Shown here: positions 10,620-22,243 of the stretch, piece by piece
Layout of the letters: the number at the start of each line of letters is the position of its first letter
Position numbering within the stretch: position 1 is the first letter of the stretch
Source: Lithospermum erythrorhizon
Taxonomy: Eukaryota; Streptophyta; Magnoliopsida; Boraginales; Boraginaceae
Assembly: GCA_019722365.1 (NCBI GenBank)
Contig: JADFUC010000758.1
Coordinates: forward strand, 1,488,001-1,552,000
Reading direction: 5' to 3'
Length of the DNA: 64,000 bases
The notes under the pieces: model-generated
What the model saw: the letters and a program-made list of their open reading frames with translations, nothing else
Databases searched by the model: none
Told to the model about the DNA's origin: nothing
Translations under genes and position numbers: made by a program

Positions 10620-12631
10620 TTTATTCAACTATGTTCAACGAGAGATGAGGCTACTCAGAACCACACCACCACATTTTCTGGATGTTGTTCCATATGACTA
10701 TATCACTAATATTAGATTACTCTCTTTTTTTAATTATTTATGTTTTGTTTCATAACCGCAATCAAAGGGAAATTATATAGATTCGTAAATTGTAATATTC
10801 CATTTATGCAACATGATATTGTCAATAAAAAAAATCGATTTTCTTGGATTTAATGATGAGGTTTATCTGGTGTAGGCCTGTTTATTTCCTTCTTTCATTA
10901 ATTTATTGAAGGTCAACTTGAAATATCATCCGGTGTAGGTTCGATTAGTTGAAACTTGTAAACACATGTTGCTGTTCCAGCAGATTTTTTAATATGATCC
11001 ATTAAGCATGTATTCTGAATTCGAGAAAATAGAACTCATTTTTTTCCTAAGTGTGAATGTATTGGCTAATGAAGACTTCATAGTTATTCAGTTTAGGTGC
11101 TTGCGGGTCTTAAAAACATTTGGATATTAATATAGCTAAATTGATTACATGTGTTCGTTCGATTGAAACGTATAAATTACATTGACAATAATTATGTGCA
11201 AAATTTGTCTCTGCTTTCCGTTGCCGAAGCAATTTCACTTTGCTTTGATTCTGCAAAAGATCTTATTTATAAATTCGGTTTATATTTGTTCTTGATGGTT
11301 TTTAACTTGGCGGGTTTGGTTTAGAAAGCTATCGTAAAGCTGAACAACGAGGATTGGAAGAAGATCATGCAGGAAGAAGACAAAAGAAGTTGTGAAATCT
11401 TTTGGCTACCTACTAACGTAGGATGTTTTTGGAATCTAAAAGACATTATTATCAATACTTTTAATGTTGTCTCATGTAATTTGGACTCGAATAGCCTTAA
11501 AGGCTATGAGCACTTCTATTAATCTATTTTGAATTGCCTACCAAAAAACGTATAAATTAATAAAATCATTCTTCCCGATTTTAATATCATACTAAAATCA
11601 TTACTCAAATATCATCCTTAAATACTTAAAATGCAAATCACATATTCGCATGCAATATTTGGAATCTTGGTTTTGATCTTCCAAAGTCAATAAGAAGGTG
11701 ACCAGAAGCTTCAATGATGTCAACAGGTGGGTTCAATATCAATTTTGGAATATTTGGGGTCCCGTTAGGATATGTAAATAATATACGAAATTATTGAATT
11801 GTCCCCAAACTCATAGTACTACTTATTGATCAACACTCAACAAATAGGAAGTAGCAATTGTACTAATTAAGGGATCTTGGGGCTTGGAACATTTAAACAT
11901 ATAAGATTAGATATGCAGAGCAGGGGGAAAGCCGACTTATTAGCGCCATTATTGTCTCCCATAGTCCACTTGTCTCTTTGGTCGGCAATAATTCGCCAAT
12001 TTTAACACACTTTCATGTGCAATTAGTGGCTAAACAAGTAATGAGTTGGCAAATGCACATATTAAAATAGAAGGGTTAAAACTTAAAAGATATAAATACC
12101 CTTTTTTGTTTAAAATAGAAGGGTTAAAATATATAATTGAGCAAATATGTTCGCAAAGATTGCAAGTTTCATAACTCACATTACTTGATAATGTCTTTTG
12201 TTACATTTGTAAAATGGACTATTTTGGTAATTTCATCCATTTCAATTATGAATCTAATGGTCTACATTAACACATCATCAAAAAATTAATGGTGGGAACG
12301 ATCATCAACATCAATTTAAAGAATTAATGGATGTTGGACAGTGAGAGCTTAAACCCATCAAGAGATGCAATGAAGCAACCAAAAAAATATCATTTGCAGA
12401 AAAGTTCGACGAAAATTAACATGAGCAGCATCCTACTCTATCACTACCAGAGTAAAAAATCGGCATGAATCCATCGTATAGTATTACAGAAGACCAACAT
12501 TATCTGGACTCACATACTCTCTAGTTTAACACCGCAAATAAACAAATTGTAGAAAAGAAGCCAATTAGCACTAAACGAAATTTCCGGAATTTTACCAAAT
12601 GAAGTTTCATATATATTTTGAACTTCAAAGC
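10620..12631. other. Intergenic, no gene recognised
   Basis: AT-rich spacer. At 12064-12082 and about 12113-12131 the string aaaatagaagggttaaaa occurs twice in direct orientation. No exon with protein similarity was recognised. Confidence 0.4.
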
Positions 12632-15600
12632 TCATCTCCTCATTCCCCGTCCACGACCTCTGAAAGCACCACCACGCCCTCTACCTCCCATTGCCCCCGC
12701 AGCAGCTTCTCCTTGAGCACTCTCAGACTGCAGTGGTAAAAGAGAAGGATGCATGAAATGTAGATATTTACAAGGTTAGCGTAATGGATTGCAGCCCGCA
12801 TTCATTTTGGCGAGGAGGTCCCTCACCTTCGGATTTTTAACTGTTTCATCCACACTTAAGATAAGGCAAGCAGCTTCAGTGGCTGCATTAATAGCATTAA
12901 TCTGGAAACAGGCAATAAAATGTTACTCTAGCTGCTTTCATTAAAGGCTTACTTGCTGGAGTATCAAAATCAGTACCTTCGACTGCTGGTTTCCCACACC
13001 AAAATTGTGGCAAATGAATCAACATGAGTTCCACAGTGTTAATATCCACTCCATAGGGCGCACCCTCACCTGTTCAGCATTCAATTATCAAGATTATCTA
13101 TCATGTCATATAAAGGGCCAATATCCCAAAATTCCTACATTGAATTTTCATGAAATGAAGAACCCATCAGTAGTTGTTTTACACTGTGGTTGATGGACTA
13201 ACCAGAAGGTAGTGCATGCTTTTGTCTCAGTTTGTTCGCATCAATTATCAAAATAACATTGTGGAAATCACCTAAACATTGGCATAAAAATACATAATTG
13301 AAATGCTAACCCATTAAAATAAAGTTTCACAGTAGAACTTTTTTAAGAAAAGGGTAAGTAACCATGCAGGATAAGCTCAGCCACGAGAATCATATTAAAA
13401 AAATTACAGCGAAAAAACAATAAGAGCTTATGACGGAAAAACTAGTAGCTCACTAATACTACATTTAAATAATGGCTCATTTTTAATCCCAACAACAAAA
13501 AACAACCTGGAAGCATGACAGCCGGAAAAACTAGTAGCTCACTAGCTCTTCACATTTAGAAGTAATGAAAATATTTTTTTGCAAAATGAGAATCGGCACA
13601 TCACCATTTAACTTAACCTTTTTCAAATTTAAGAACTAGTGTAAGGTGGATCAAAGTTCTTGATTTGAGATCTAAGAACTAGTTCTACAGCGGAAGGTTC
13701 TTAATATGAAATTTAAGTGCACAGAAGTTCTTATTCCACCAATTGCTTCCAGTAAAGTTTCAAGGATGACAATCTAATGCAAACTCGGGTGGAAATCTAG
13801 CATAAATCTAAGCTCTGGTGTTGATAAAATACTTCAACCAAGAACAGAAAAAATATATATTTTTATAATGGTGAAGGTGTACATTTATGGAACACAAACA
13901 ACTGCAAGATCAATGATCTATACCTCAAGAGCTTTTGCATAGGAGTTTATAAAGAGTTGCGACTTCCCAGCAATTGTGCGTGCATGCTGCCTTAGGTAAC
14001 GACTTATCTCCATCTGCATACAGGGTCATTTAAATTATTGATGCTTAAGTGACTCAATAAAGATATTTAACAGCTACGTGAGCCGTATCATACATCAATT
14101 GCGCCACCACCAGGAACAACTGTGGAGTTCTTCAATGCCCTTCTAACAATCATAATTGCATCATGCAGACTGCGCTCAGCTTCCTCAATGAACTGAAAAT
14201 GATTAAGGACAAATATCAGAAATCCTGGATGAAAAAAGACATAGTTGCATAAATTATAATATAGTTATTACTACCTGGTCTGCTCCACCACGGAGAACGA
14301 TAGTGGCTGTTAGGCCTGATGGGCATCCACTGAATATATTAAACCGCTCATTTCCAACTTGTCTCTCCTCAAAAAGCTCACAAGACCCAAGAACCTTAGA
14401 AATGGAAGTATTCATTAGCAATTTTCTAGGCATTCAACAAAAGTTTACATGAAGCTTGATCAAGATTAGTATTTGAATAAGGTAAACCTCGTCAATGACG
14501 TTGTTCACAGTTGTCTGTACAGTTCCACCACTTGCTGCTGCAACTCGTTTCAGATCTTCTTCACTTACTCGACCAGCACAAAATATATCTCTATCCGCAA
14601 AGTACTGCTCGACAAGGAATTCATATAAGAAATACCCTCGGCAAAGTTTTTTGTACGACCATAGAAGAATTGGTATCTCCAAACAAGAGATTGTGGAAAA
14701 GCACAGCAATAAGAGAGAATAAGAGAAACCGTTGACCATATTATCCTTACAATCAACTTATATAACTGGAAAAAAAATTACTAAGTTTCAATGCTCTTAA
14801 CAAAACATGGTTCAAATTGTAAACTCTGTACAACCTGTGTGGCTAAATCACCAATAGCCAGTCGTGATAAAACAATTTTGGCACCACTCTTGGCACATTT
14901 GTCCAATTTGTCATAAATGATGTTCCATTCAGCATCAACTATAGATTGATACTGAGCTGGGTCAGAGAGCCTGAAGAAAGAATAAATTCAGGTAACACAA
15001 ACCATGAATTTCAAAAAGGGAAGTAACAGAAACCTACCAAAGATAAATATAGTAAAAACCAATAAAAGCGTACCTTATTTCTGCATTTTCTTTTTCTGAT
15101 TTCAGTTCCAATTCAATGTTTAGAAGGAGTATCTTTGGATTCAAGAACTTCTTAGGCTGCTGTTCAAAACCAGCATACGAGAATGTCTTTTTAAAGGCCA
15201 CACCATTTACAAGGAAAGAATCCCGCATGTTACCACCTTGCACCTACCATGACAGACAACCATTCATGAATATTTCAATTTAGTCAAATATTTTATTGAG
15301 ATCAAGTTCAATGGCTCGTTAACAAGACTTTTGACAGCTTGTCATAGTTGTTGCATTTGTTTTCAACTCTTGATATATTCTCAAGATGAACACGAGTTAC
15401 GTAATTGAACATGTGACATAACCTATAATTCCTGTAACCAGTCTACTTCATGCGTGCCTCTTTACTAATTTGACTAAATAATGGAGCTAATAATGGAAAA
15501 TCAAAATGTTTAAAAAAACGAAAGTTTATACTTGCTGATTCGTTAGATTCATCAAGCAACAGAACCATAAAACAAGACAAGCTGATTAAGAACTCAAAAA

Positions 15601-17817
15601 AGGACTTATCCAAATTAAGGAACCACTTCTCTCATGATGAAGCTTTCAAGCAACACTGTGTCGTACATGAGCATGCACACACATTCATGCATGTAAAAAC
15701 GTTCTTAATCCCTTAAAATCATAGGTATGACACATTTGCCTGCCATAATTTTAGATTCAAGATTACTCATTAGCACAATATCTCAGGTTCGTAATAGCAA
15801 GAACACATAAAGCAAGAAATAGAAGAGATGATACTTGGAGAATGGAGTAACAGGCTCTTGATAGGGCTTCAAGGGGTTTAAAAATGATTATAATTACGCA
15901 ATAAGCTTTCTAACAAAGAAGGGCTCCTATAAACTAACGTAATCAAGAAAGAAAAAATATATATCATTATCATACAAAGTGTTTATTGTATAGGAAAAGA
16001 AAAGCCTGAAAAGGTTTAGCAGTCATCATTTCATCAAACGTATATTACAATAAAAATAAGTATCCGTACCAGGCACTCACCTTCTTAATGCCAATCATGT
16101 TCAGCCTATCATCGACTCCAATTGCGAGAACAGCATCTACAACCATAGATGCGAAGAATTCTTTTTCACCACCAATGAGTTTTGAGGAGAGTGTTGTAGC
16201 TGCACATTTAGCCAGTAAATTTTTCTTTTCCTCTAAGCTTTTTCCCTCAATGCTGATTGCTAACTCTTTGACTTTTTCAAGTGCCTAATACAGCATCGAA
16301 CCAAATGTGTAAGGATTAGGTCTAGGACTAACCAACAACCAATTAAAAAGTACAAGAAAAAATTGAAAACACTGAAGCAATGTGCCAAGGTAGAGGCTAT
16401 CCGATAACTTCGGATTAAATTTTGAGGGTGAACACCGTCTTCAATAAAAGGCTTAGCTTCCTTGAGGAACTCTCCAGCAAGCAAAACTACAGTTGTGGTA
16501 CCATCACCGACCTGTATTACACATTCAAAATGTCAGACCTGTAACCAAAATGGTAAAACCAGTATCATGAAGTCTTATGTCAGATCAATTTCTAACACTT
16601 GAGAATTTTCCTTACGAACTCACGTGCCTGGTATAATTGATAGTTTGAACGCACTATATATCGATTTAAAATGCATTTTGAAGTAAATGCAGAGCAAGAA
16701 GTATTCTGAATCAGTTGTTAATTTGCAGCTCAAATGATAGTAATCTATGACCGACTGGGATTGGATACTGGAACTTGTATGGCCTTCATACATTACCATT
16801 GCATCAGTCTTAAGAAACATCAGGAATCAACGTAATAAGCTCATGATGCAACCAACTCATGAAGAATCACATTCTGAGATAAATACTATGGAACAGAATT
16901 AAAAACCAAACCCAACAAAAGATGAAGTAATTTGAAAGTAGTTTCATCTAGATTTGAACAGATGTCATAACTGCAAATAAGTAAAAACTATTATATGGGG
17001 GGAAAAGAACAGGCATACCTCAGAGTCCTGTGACTTTGCAATATCGACGAGAATCTTTGCAGCAGGGTGAACAATATCAAGAAGCTTCATTATGGTGGCA
17101 CCATCATTGGAAATCGTAGTGTTACCCTTGCTCGTCATGGATGGGCTCATACAGGGACAAGTAGTGCATTACAACATCAGCAACAGCCGTAGATGCATTT
17201 ATGTTGCTCACCAACTGCGCCTTCCCTTGTGACGTATCAGTCCCTTCTTGTAGCAGTATAATTTGAGGTTGCTGAACAATTACCAGAACACATAATGTAC
17301 TAAAATCAAAGTTATATCAATATGAGGTCACATAAATCAGAACATCAATATCAATAACAACATATGTCCCGTCACAAGGAGGTATAATCGCGGCCTTACC
17401 CTGTTTCTGAATTAACTCGAGAGTGAAGTGGAGCAGCTAATAAATTAATTATTGGATCGAGTAAGAAAGAATTAAGCCAAAAATGTAATCTTTATTCGAA
17501 CGAAGAATCAAACAAAGTCTAAAATTTAATTACAAAGCTACATGAGCATTCAATTAACTCATTTTTTTATGACAAATCATAAAAACAAGTGATATTTCAT
17601 TGACACATTTAATCAAACACTTCATTGTTTACTTTTATTCATCATACACTACTAATTCCTAACAAAATGTAAAGCAAACACTTTCACAATGTGAAATAAG
17701 AAACGGCCCCTATCTCAAATCTGACAAAAACCCCTGAAATATTAATACGAAATGAAATATATATATAACAATATATAATGAGAAAGGGAGAAATGGGCTA
17801 ACCATCATAGAAGCCAT
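12632..17817 (-). pseudogene. CCT7: T-complex protein 1 subunit eta (CCT7) copy with introns, broken
   Basis: A non-processed copy of a subunit of the cytosolic chaperonin TRiC/CCT, which folds actin and tubulin. Matching exons run leftwards: start MASMM (17817), [40 protein letters not shown] (near 17100), the ATP-site motif [20 protein letters not shown] (near 16480), [137 protein letters not shown], and the GRGRG-rich tail ending at 12632. Lesions: near 17125-17165 the stretch expected to read VVRTTLGPRGMDKL is out of frame and hits a stop. The exon for VIPRQLCDNAGFDATDV is shrunk and scrambled at about 13205-13260. A further frameshift follows GVDINT near 13020-13060. The exon ending ASTL (near 16400) lacks a normal GT donor. 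Retained introns point to segmental or tandem duplication, not retroposition. Confidence 0.85.
17340..17402 (-). mobile_element. Au-like SINE fragment (diverged)
   Basis: On the minus strand the segment begins GGGTAAGGCCGCGATTATAC and continues CTCCTTGTG. This resembles the GGTAAGGCTGCGTACA...CTTGTG signature of plant Au SINEs. It lies in the first intron of the CCT7 copy. Only a short part is recognisable. Confidence 0.4.
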
Positions 17818-17831
17818 TGTTCAAATCTGAA

Positions 17832-17835
<4 letters not shown>

Positions 17836-17872
<37 letters not shown>
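17836..17872. repeat. GA/CT microsatellite in the CCT7-copy leader
   Basis: About 18 units of GA on the plus strand (CT on the transcribed strand), ending about 20 bp upstream of the CCT7-copy ATG. CT-rich tracts are common in plant 5' leaders. Confidence 0.9.
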
Positions 17873-17877
<5 letters not shown>

Positions 17878-19509
17878 GGGTTGTTTAGTTAAGCAAGGGT
17901 TTTGGTGTCACACTTTCTCTTAAAAATATAGGTTTTTACATAATACATACAAATATTTTAATTGACATTTTTGGTTAATGGAGATTTGATCATGAAAATA
18001 TATTTTAGAGACGAATTTAATATTATTAAATTTATAGTTAAAGAAATAAATTTCTATGTTAGCTTTTGATTTAAATCAAAACTTTTATATTAACTTAAAG
18101 TATATTAAAATATTAGTTTTGATATATTCTACAACATGCATAAAATAATTAAGTTAATATTTTAAAAATTCAATCATCAAAATTCTTAATTCGATCATTT
18201 TTTTTCCAATTGAACGAGTAATACTTTTTCGATGAGTTAGATTCATAACATTAGATTTCGGTTGAAGATTTAACTGTTAATAATAAATTATTGTGATATG
18301 TTTTATTAACATCCATATCCATCAAAAAATATTTAATATGCAAGTTTTGGTAGGAAGTTTTTATAAATATGTAAGAATATTTAATATTTAATATGTAAGT
18401 TTTGATACTAAGTTTTTAGACTCAAAAAAGATGTAAGAATATATATATTTTTTATAATATGTAAGAATATTTAATTGGTCTAGTTTATTCCCGTGAAAGA
18501 GTTCCCGCCAAAAACAATTAATTAGGAACCCAAAAGCATGTTATAGGACATGATTATTGTCGTACTGAAAAATGCCTAACAAGTGTTCGACAAAACATCC
18601 CAGAGAATATATGTATCTTTTCCAACAGAAAACTGTTTGTGTTATTGAAGTTATACCACCAAAGCTCAAAATCATTGCAAAAATTAGAGGAATGTATGAC
18701 ATGGAGTTGATGCATTGATAGAATTAGTCATTTGGCTGATGACATTATTCATCGTATCTTAGAATTGTGGCTGCGAACTGTGGCAGAGAGAAATGTTGAG
18801 GAACTTGATATTAAATGTGTTTATTAGCCAGAAAAGTTCAAAAGAAATTTCATTAGCATGGATGTTATAATTTGAGGTTAGTCTTTTTAATTTGAATATA
18901 CATGCAACCTTGGAATCAAATTATATTAATACATCCTAAACATCTAATGTAAGATTTAAATCAATTATAGAAAATAAAAGGAACGTAACCCACAGTAACC
19001 ATACCATGCAATCATTGCCCTCCGAGTTATATGCCCAATATTGAGATGAGCCATAATTACTAGTGTACAAATAATCTGGAAAAATCATATATAAACTATA
19101 ACAGAATTACAACATGATCGATTGCCGCCGCCTTCTCCTCCATCTTTTCACTAATCCTCTTTTTCATTTTCATACTATTTATATTTGTTGAAAGTTTTTA
19201 TTTGTATACATGTTGATTTATATCCAAAAAGTGCATCCAAATTCTAATATATGTGTAATTCCGAATTTGTCGCTTTTGCTAAAATAAAATTTCATCAAAT
19301 CAAAATGCAATTTGAATAGTTAATGGGTCAATTTGATAGTTGAGGGGGCAATACGAAACTTGGTATGGAGTATAATTTAGGGGATAATTGAAGAAAAGGA
19401 TAATAATAGTACTAGGCCAATTTAGAGCACTACGAATAATAGCGAGGGCAACAAGAAATTAAAAAGTCATTGAAGATCTCATTTTTGTTACCCATCTTCT
19501 GTAGTTAGG
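17873..19509. other. Intergenic AT-rich spacer
   Basis: Very AT-rich, with repeated words such as atgtaagaatatttaat near 18370-18475. No coding or RNA gene signal was seen. Confidence 0.4.
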
Positions 19510-21790
19510 CGCTTGAATGAGTCGAGCCCAGGATCGGGAGTATCTGAGTCTTCCTCGGTACAAAATTTTCGAGTAGAAAACTCGATTCGACTCGAAAAAG
19601 TTCGAGTCCTAAAAATAAGGTTTGAACCCGACTCGACAAAAAAAAAAAAAGCCGATCGAATTGTCCAAAACTTCAGTACTGACCCGACTTCGAAATGTTC
19701 GCAGCGTATTCGTATTACATTTTAATTCCCAAAAGACTACTTCGGCGTCAACGAGTTCAAAATAATGTTCAAAATCTGATTCACAAATTCTCAATAAAAA
19801 CAACTACTTGATAATAACTTTCAAAATCTTATTCGATGCTTGACGTATCAAATCTATGAACTTTTTTGTTGCAGCACGCATTCTTATTTCTACTTAGCCT
19901 TCTTGGATGATTTGGTTTGAGCATGGACATCTTTTAGAAGTTTGAAGTTTGAGAACGCTTTGTGAAGTCTTGATATCTTCTTATTTGTAGGAACAATTTG
20001 AGTTGTGGGCTGCGTCAAAATTTGTTTACCATAAACATGATAGATGTTGAATAAACTAGTATAAAGAAGCTGAATAGATTAAGTGATATCTTTCATCATG
20101 AGAATAAATATGGAATACCCATGGAATTCTTGTCGGCGTATTATATTTCTTAAGAATGTAAATCGAGGATCGTTAACTTTGAAATACAATATTTAAAACA
20201 AGTTAAATATATATAAAACAACAAAACATACAAGTCAAATTTAAATAATAAAAAGTAGTTTAACTTACATGTTTTATAAGCCAAATGTGTCTGACTTTCA
20301 CTTGTCCGATCATCCCACAAAACAAAACCTGATAGTGTCGACCACCAAAGCCCAGATGCTCTCTTTTTGGCTTATCGCCCCGACCTCGGTATGAAATGTA
20401 GATTCGAGATGCCCTTTGTAGTAATAGAATCGTGATATATCCCCAACCATTTTACTTAAACACACTTGTACTTCCTTCATTTACCTTCCAATAATGCAAA
20501 ACATTCAAATTTGCAACATCGGGATGACATGCTTTCTCAAAATACAATAACTCAGTCTTAACCTTTCCAACATTATGATATGTCATCATAAATTCATGGT
20601 ACTTCCTTTTTCCAATAGTAGAAGATGGGGGGCTGTTTTAGTTTTTCACCACACGACATCGCCTCCCCTTCTCCTTTTTCATCATCAAATATTTTAGCAT
20701 ATTGATTATACAATTCCTCAAATTTTGTCTCCACATACTTCATATTATCTTTGGCAGAAAATCCGCGAGGAAACATGTCATTAAGCGCCAAAGCTATGCA
20801 TCCGGCTTAGCGTATCTTGGATCCGGCATAGAACCAAATGACAATGATAAATTCGCGATGATCCTAATCGCATCATCACTTTCACCGACCATTCTATGTG
20901 CCATCGGTTCGTATATGTTTCTTTTTTACTCACAAATCGATTGTTCATTGATCAAAAAACTTAATCGAACAATTTAGAAGCGAAACATATTATGATGGAA
21001 TAATTGTTCACTTCATTAATCAAGTTTGTAACATCATAAAATACCTCCAGAAATTGACAAACCTGTTAAACATCCTCGATCACTTTCAGCTAGAGACAAA
21101 ACCTCTTAAATGTAGCATCTTCTTCACCAAACTTACTAAAACATTTTCTATAGGTGTAAGCTGTATTCAACATAAGAAAGTAGAGTTCCACCTAGTATTG
21201 TTATGTAATACTAACTTATCAGACTGAAGCATCAAATTGATCCGATGTTCATTAAAACCACTTAATGCCTTTTAGGGCTTAAGCAGTACTTTATCCACGT
21301 CACACAAAATTAGGAACATGCATGTATTAACTATTTTGAAATTCGAAAAAATAATATAAAATGAAAAGATTTATAATATTTACCATCAATATGTGGTTTC
21401 TTATAAAAAGATTTAAGGCTTGACATTTAGATTGAGAGGAGGAGAAAGCTTAGGTTGGACCGTTGGAGGCGCAAAATGAAAAGATTAGGTTGAGAGGTAG
21501 TTTAGGTTTGGAAAGGAAATGGAATACTGATGTCTGATGTAGCCATAAGCCACGTAGTGAATAGTGATGTCATTTTGGCTTAGATTAAGTATTAAATGGA
21601 TTGGTGGTATTTTTTAATGGGTTTTGTTAATTTGGACTATTTTATCTAATACATTTTAATAATTATGAATTATTTTTAATTTTATAATTTATAAATTATA
21701 TTAATAATTTTCGAGTCGGATCGAGTTTATGTCTCGAAATCGATCGAGTATGAAATTACCGTTTGTGTCTCCGTTTGAGGCTCTTAGAAT
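19510..21790. mobile_element. Decayed hAT-superfamily transposon
   Basis: The core is a transposase remnant (20440-21240). On either side are clusters of the same word in opposite orientation: many TCGAGTC/GACTCGA motifs at about 19519-19640 and again at 21712-21750. Such subterminal repeat clusters are typical binding sites for hAT transposases. I could not fix exact terminal inverted repeats or the 8-bp target duplication, so the edges are approximate. Confidence 0.5.
20440..21240 (-). pseudogene. hAT transposase remnant
   Basis: Minus-strand pieces in more than one frame follow the order of a plant hAT transposase. They are NNTRWNSTFLML followed by AYTYRKCFSKFGEEDATFKR (near 21120-21215), FLEVFYDVTNLINEV (near 21010-21055), then a diverged copy of the SVLDPR region, then KYVETKFEELYNQYAKIFDD (near 20660-20730), and the C-terminal dimerisation segment ACHPDVANLNVLHYWKVNEG (near 20480-20540). 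TRWNST, FYDVTN and the ALYxLYNEY-like helix are established hAT hallmarks. In-frame stops and frame changes between blocks show it cannot encode a working enzyme. The N-terminal BED zinc finger was not found. Confidence 0.75.
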
Positions 21791-22243
21791 TCGAATTATT
21801 AATTAAAGGGATTATCGATTACATGCTCATCAAAGGCCTATCTGTAGTTGTCGATTCTAAAGGTGATTTATAAATCGCTAATTTAGAACCAAAAAAAAAA
21901 AAACTTAAAACACCTAAATTGAACTCAAAACCAATAGAAACCCGGAGACGGAAGTAACAAAATGCATTCATTTCCTTCTAAACACATGTACAAAACTATG
22001 GCATATAACACTAATTCACTAAAGAAGTTAAAAACAATACAAGTGACTAGCACATTACAATTAGGGATCTTTACAACCCAGAGAAGAAAAGTATGTCTAA
22101 ATTCCAAAAATACACCAATACACTAAAAAAGGTAGATCTTGGCTTGAATCTTACCCTTTAAACGTATTGTGATAATCAATAAGGGGGATTGAAAAGGAGT
22201 AGGAAGAATTGGAAGCAGGCTCTATATTCAAACGAGTATTCTA

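Noticed and set aside
11300..11545. Possible LINE or processed-gene 3' end (KAELNNEDWKKIMQEEDKR-like frame, then ggctatgagcacttctatta)
   Set aside because: The reading is suggestive of a non-LTR element tail, but no reverse transcriptase motif, poly(A) or target duplication was found.
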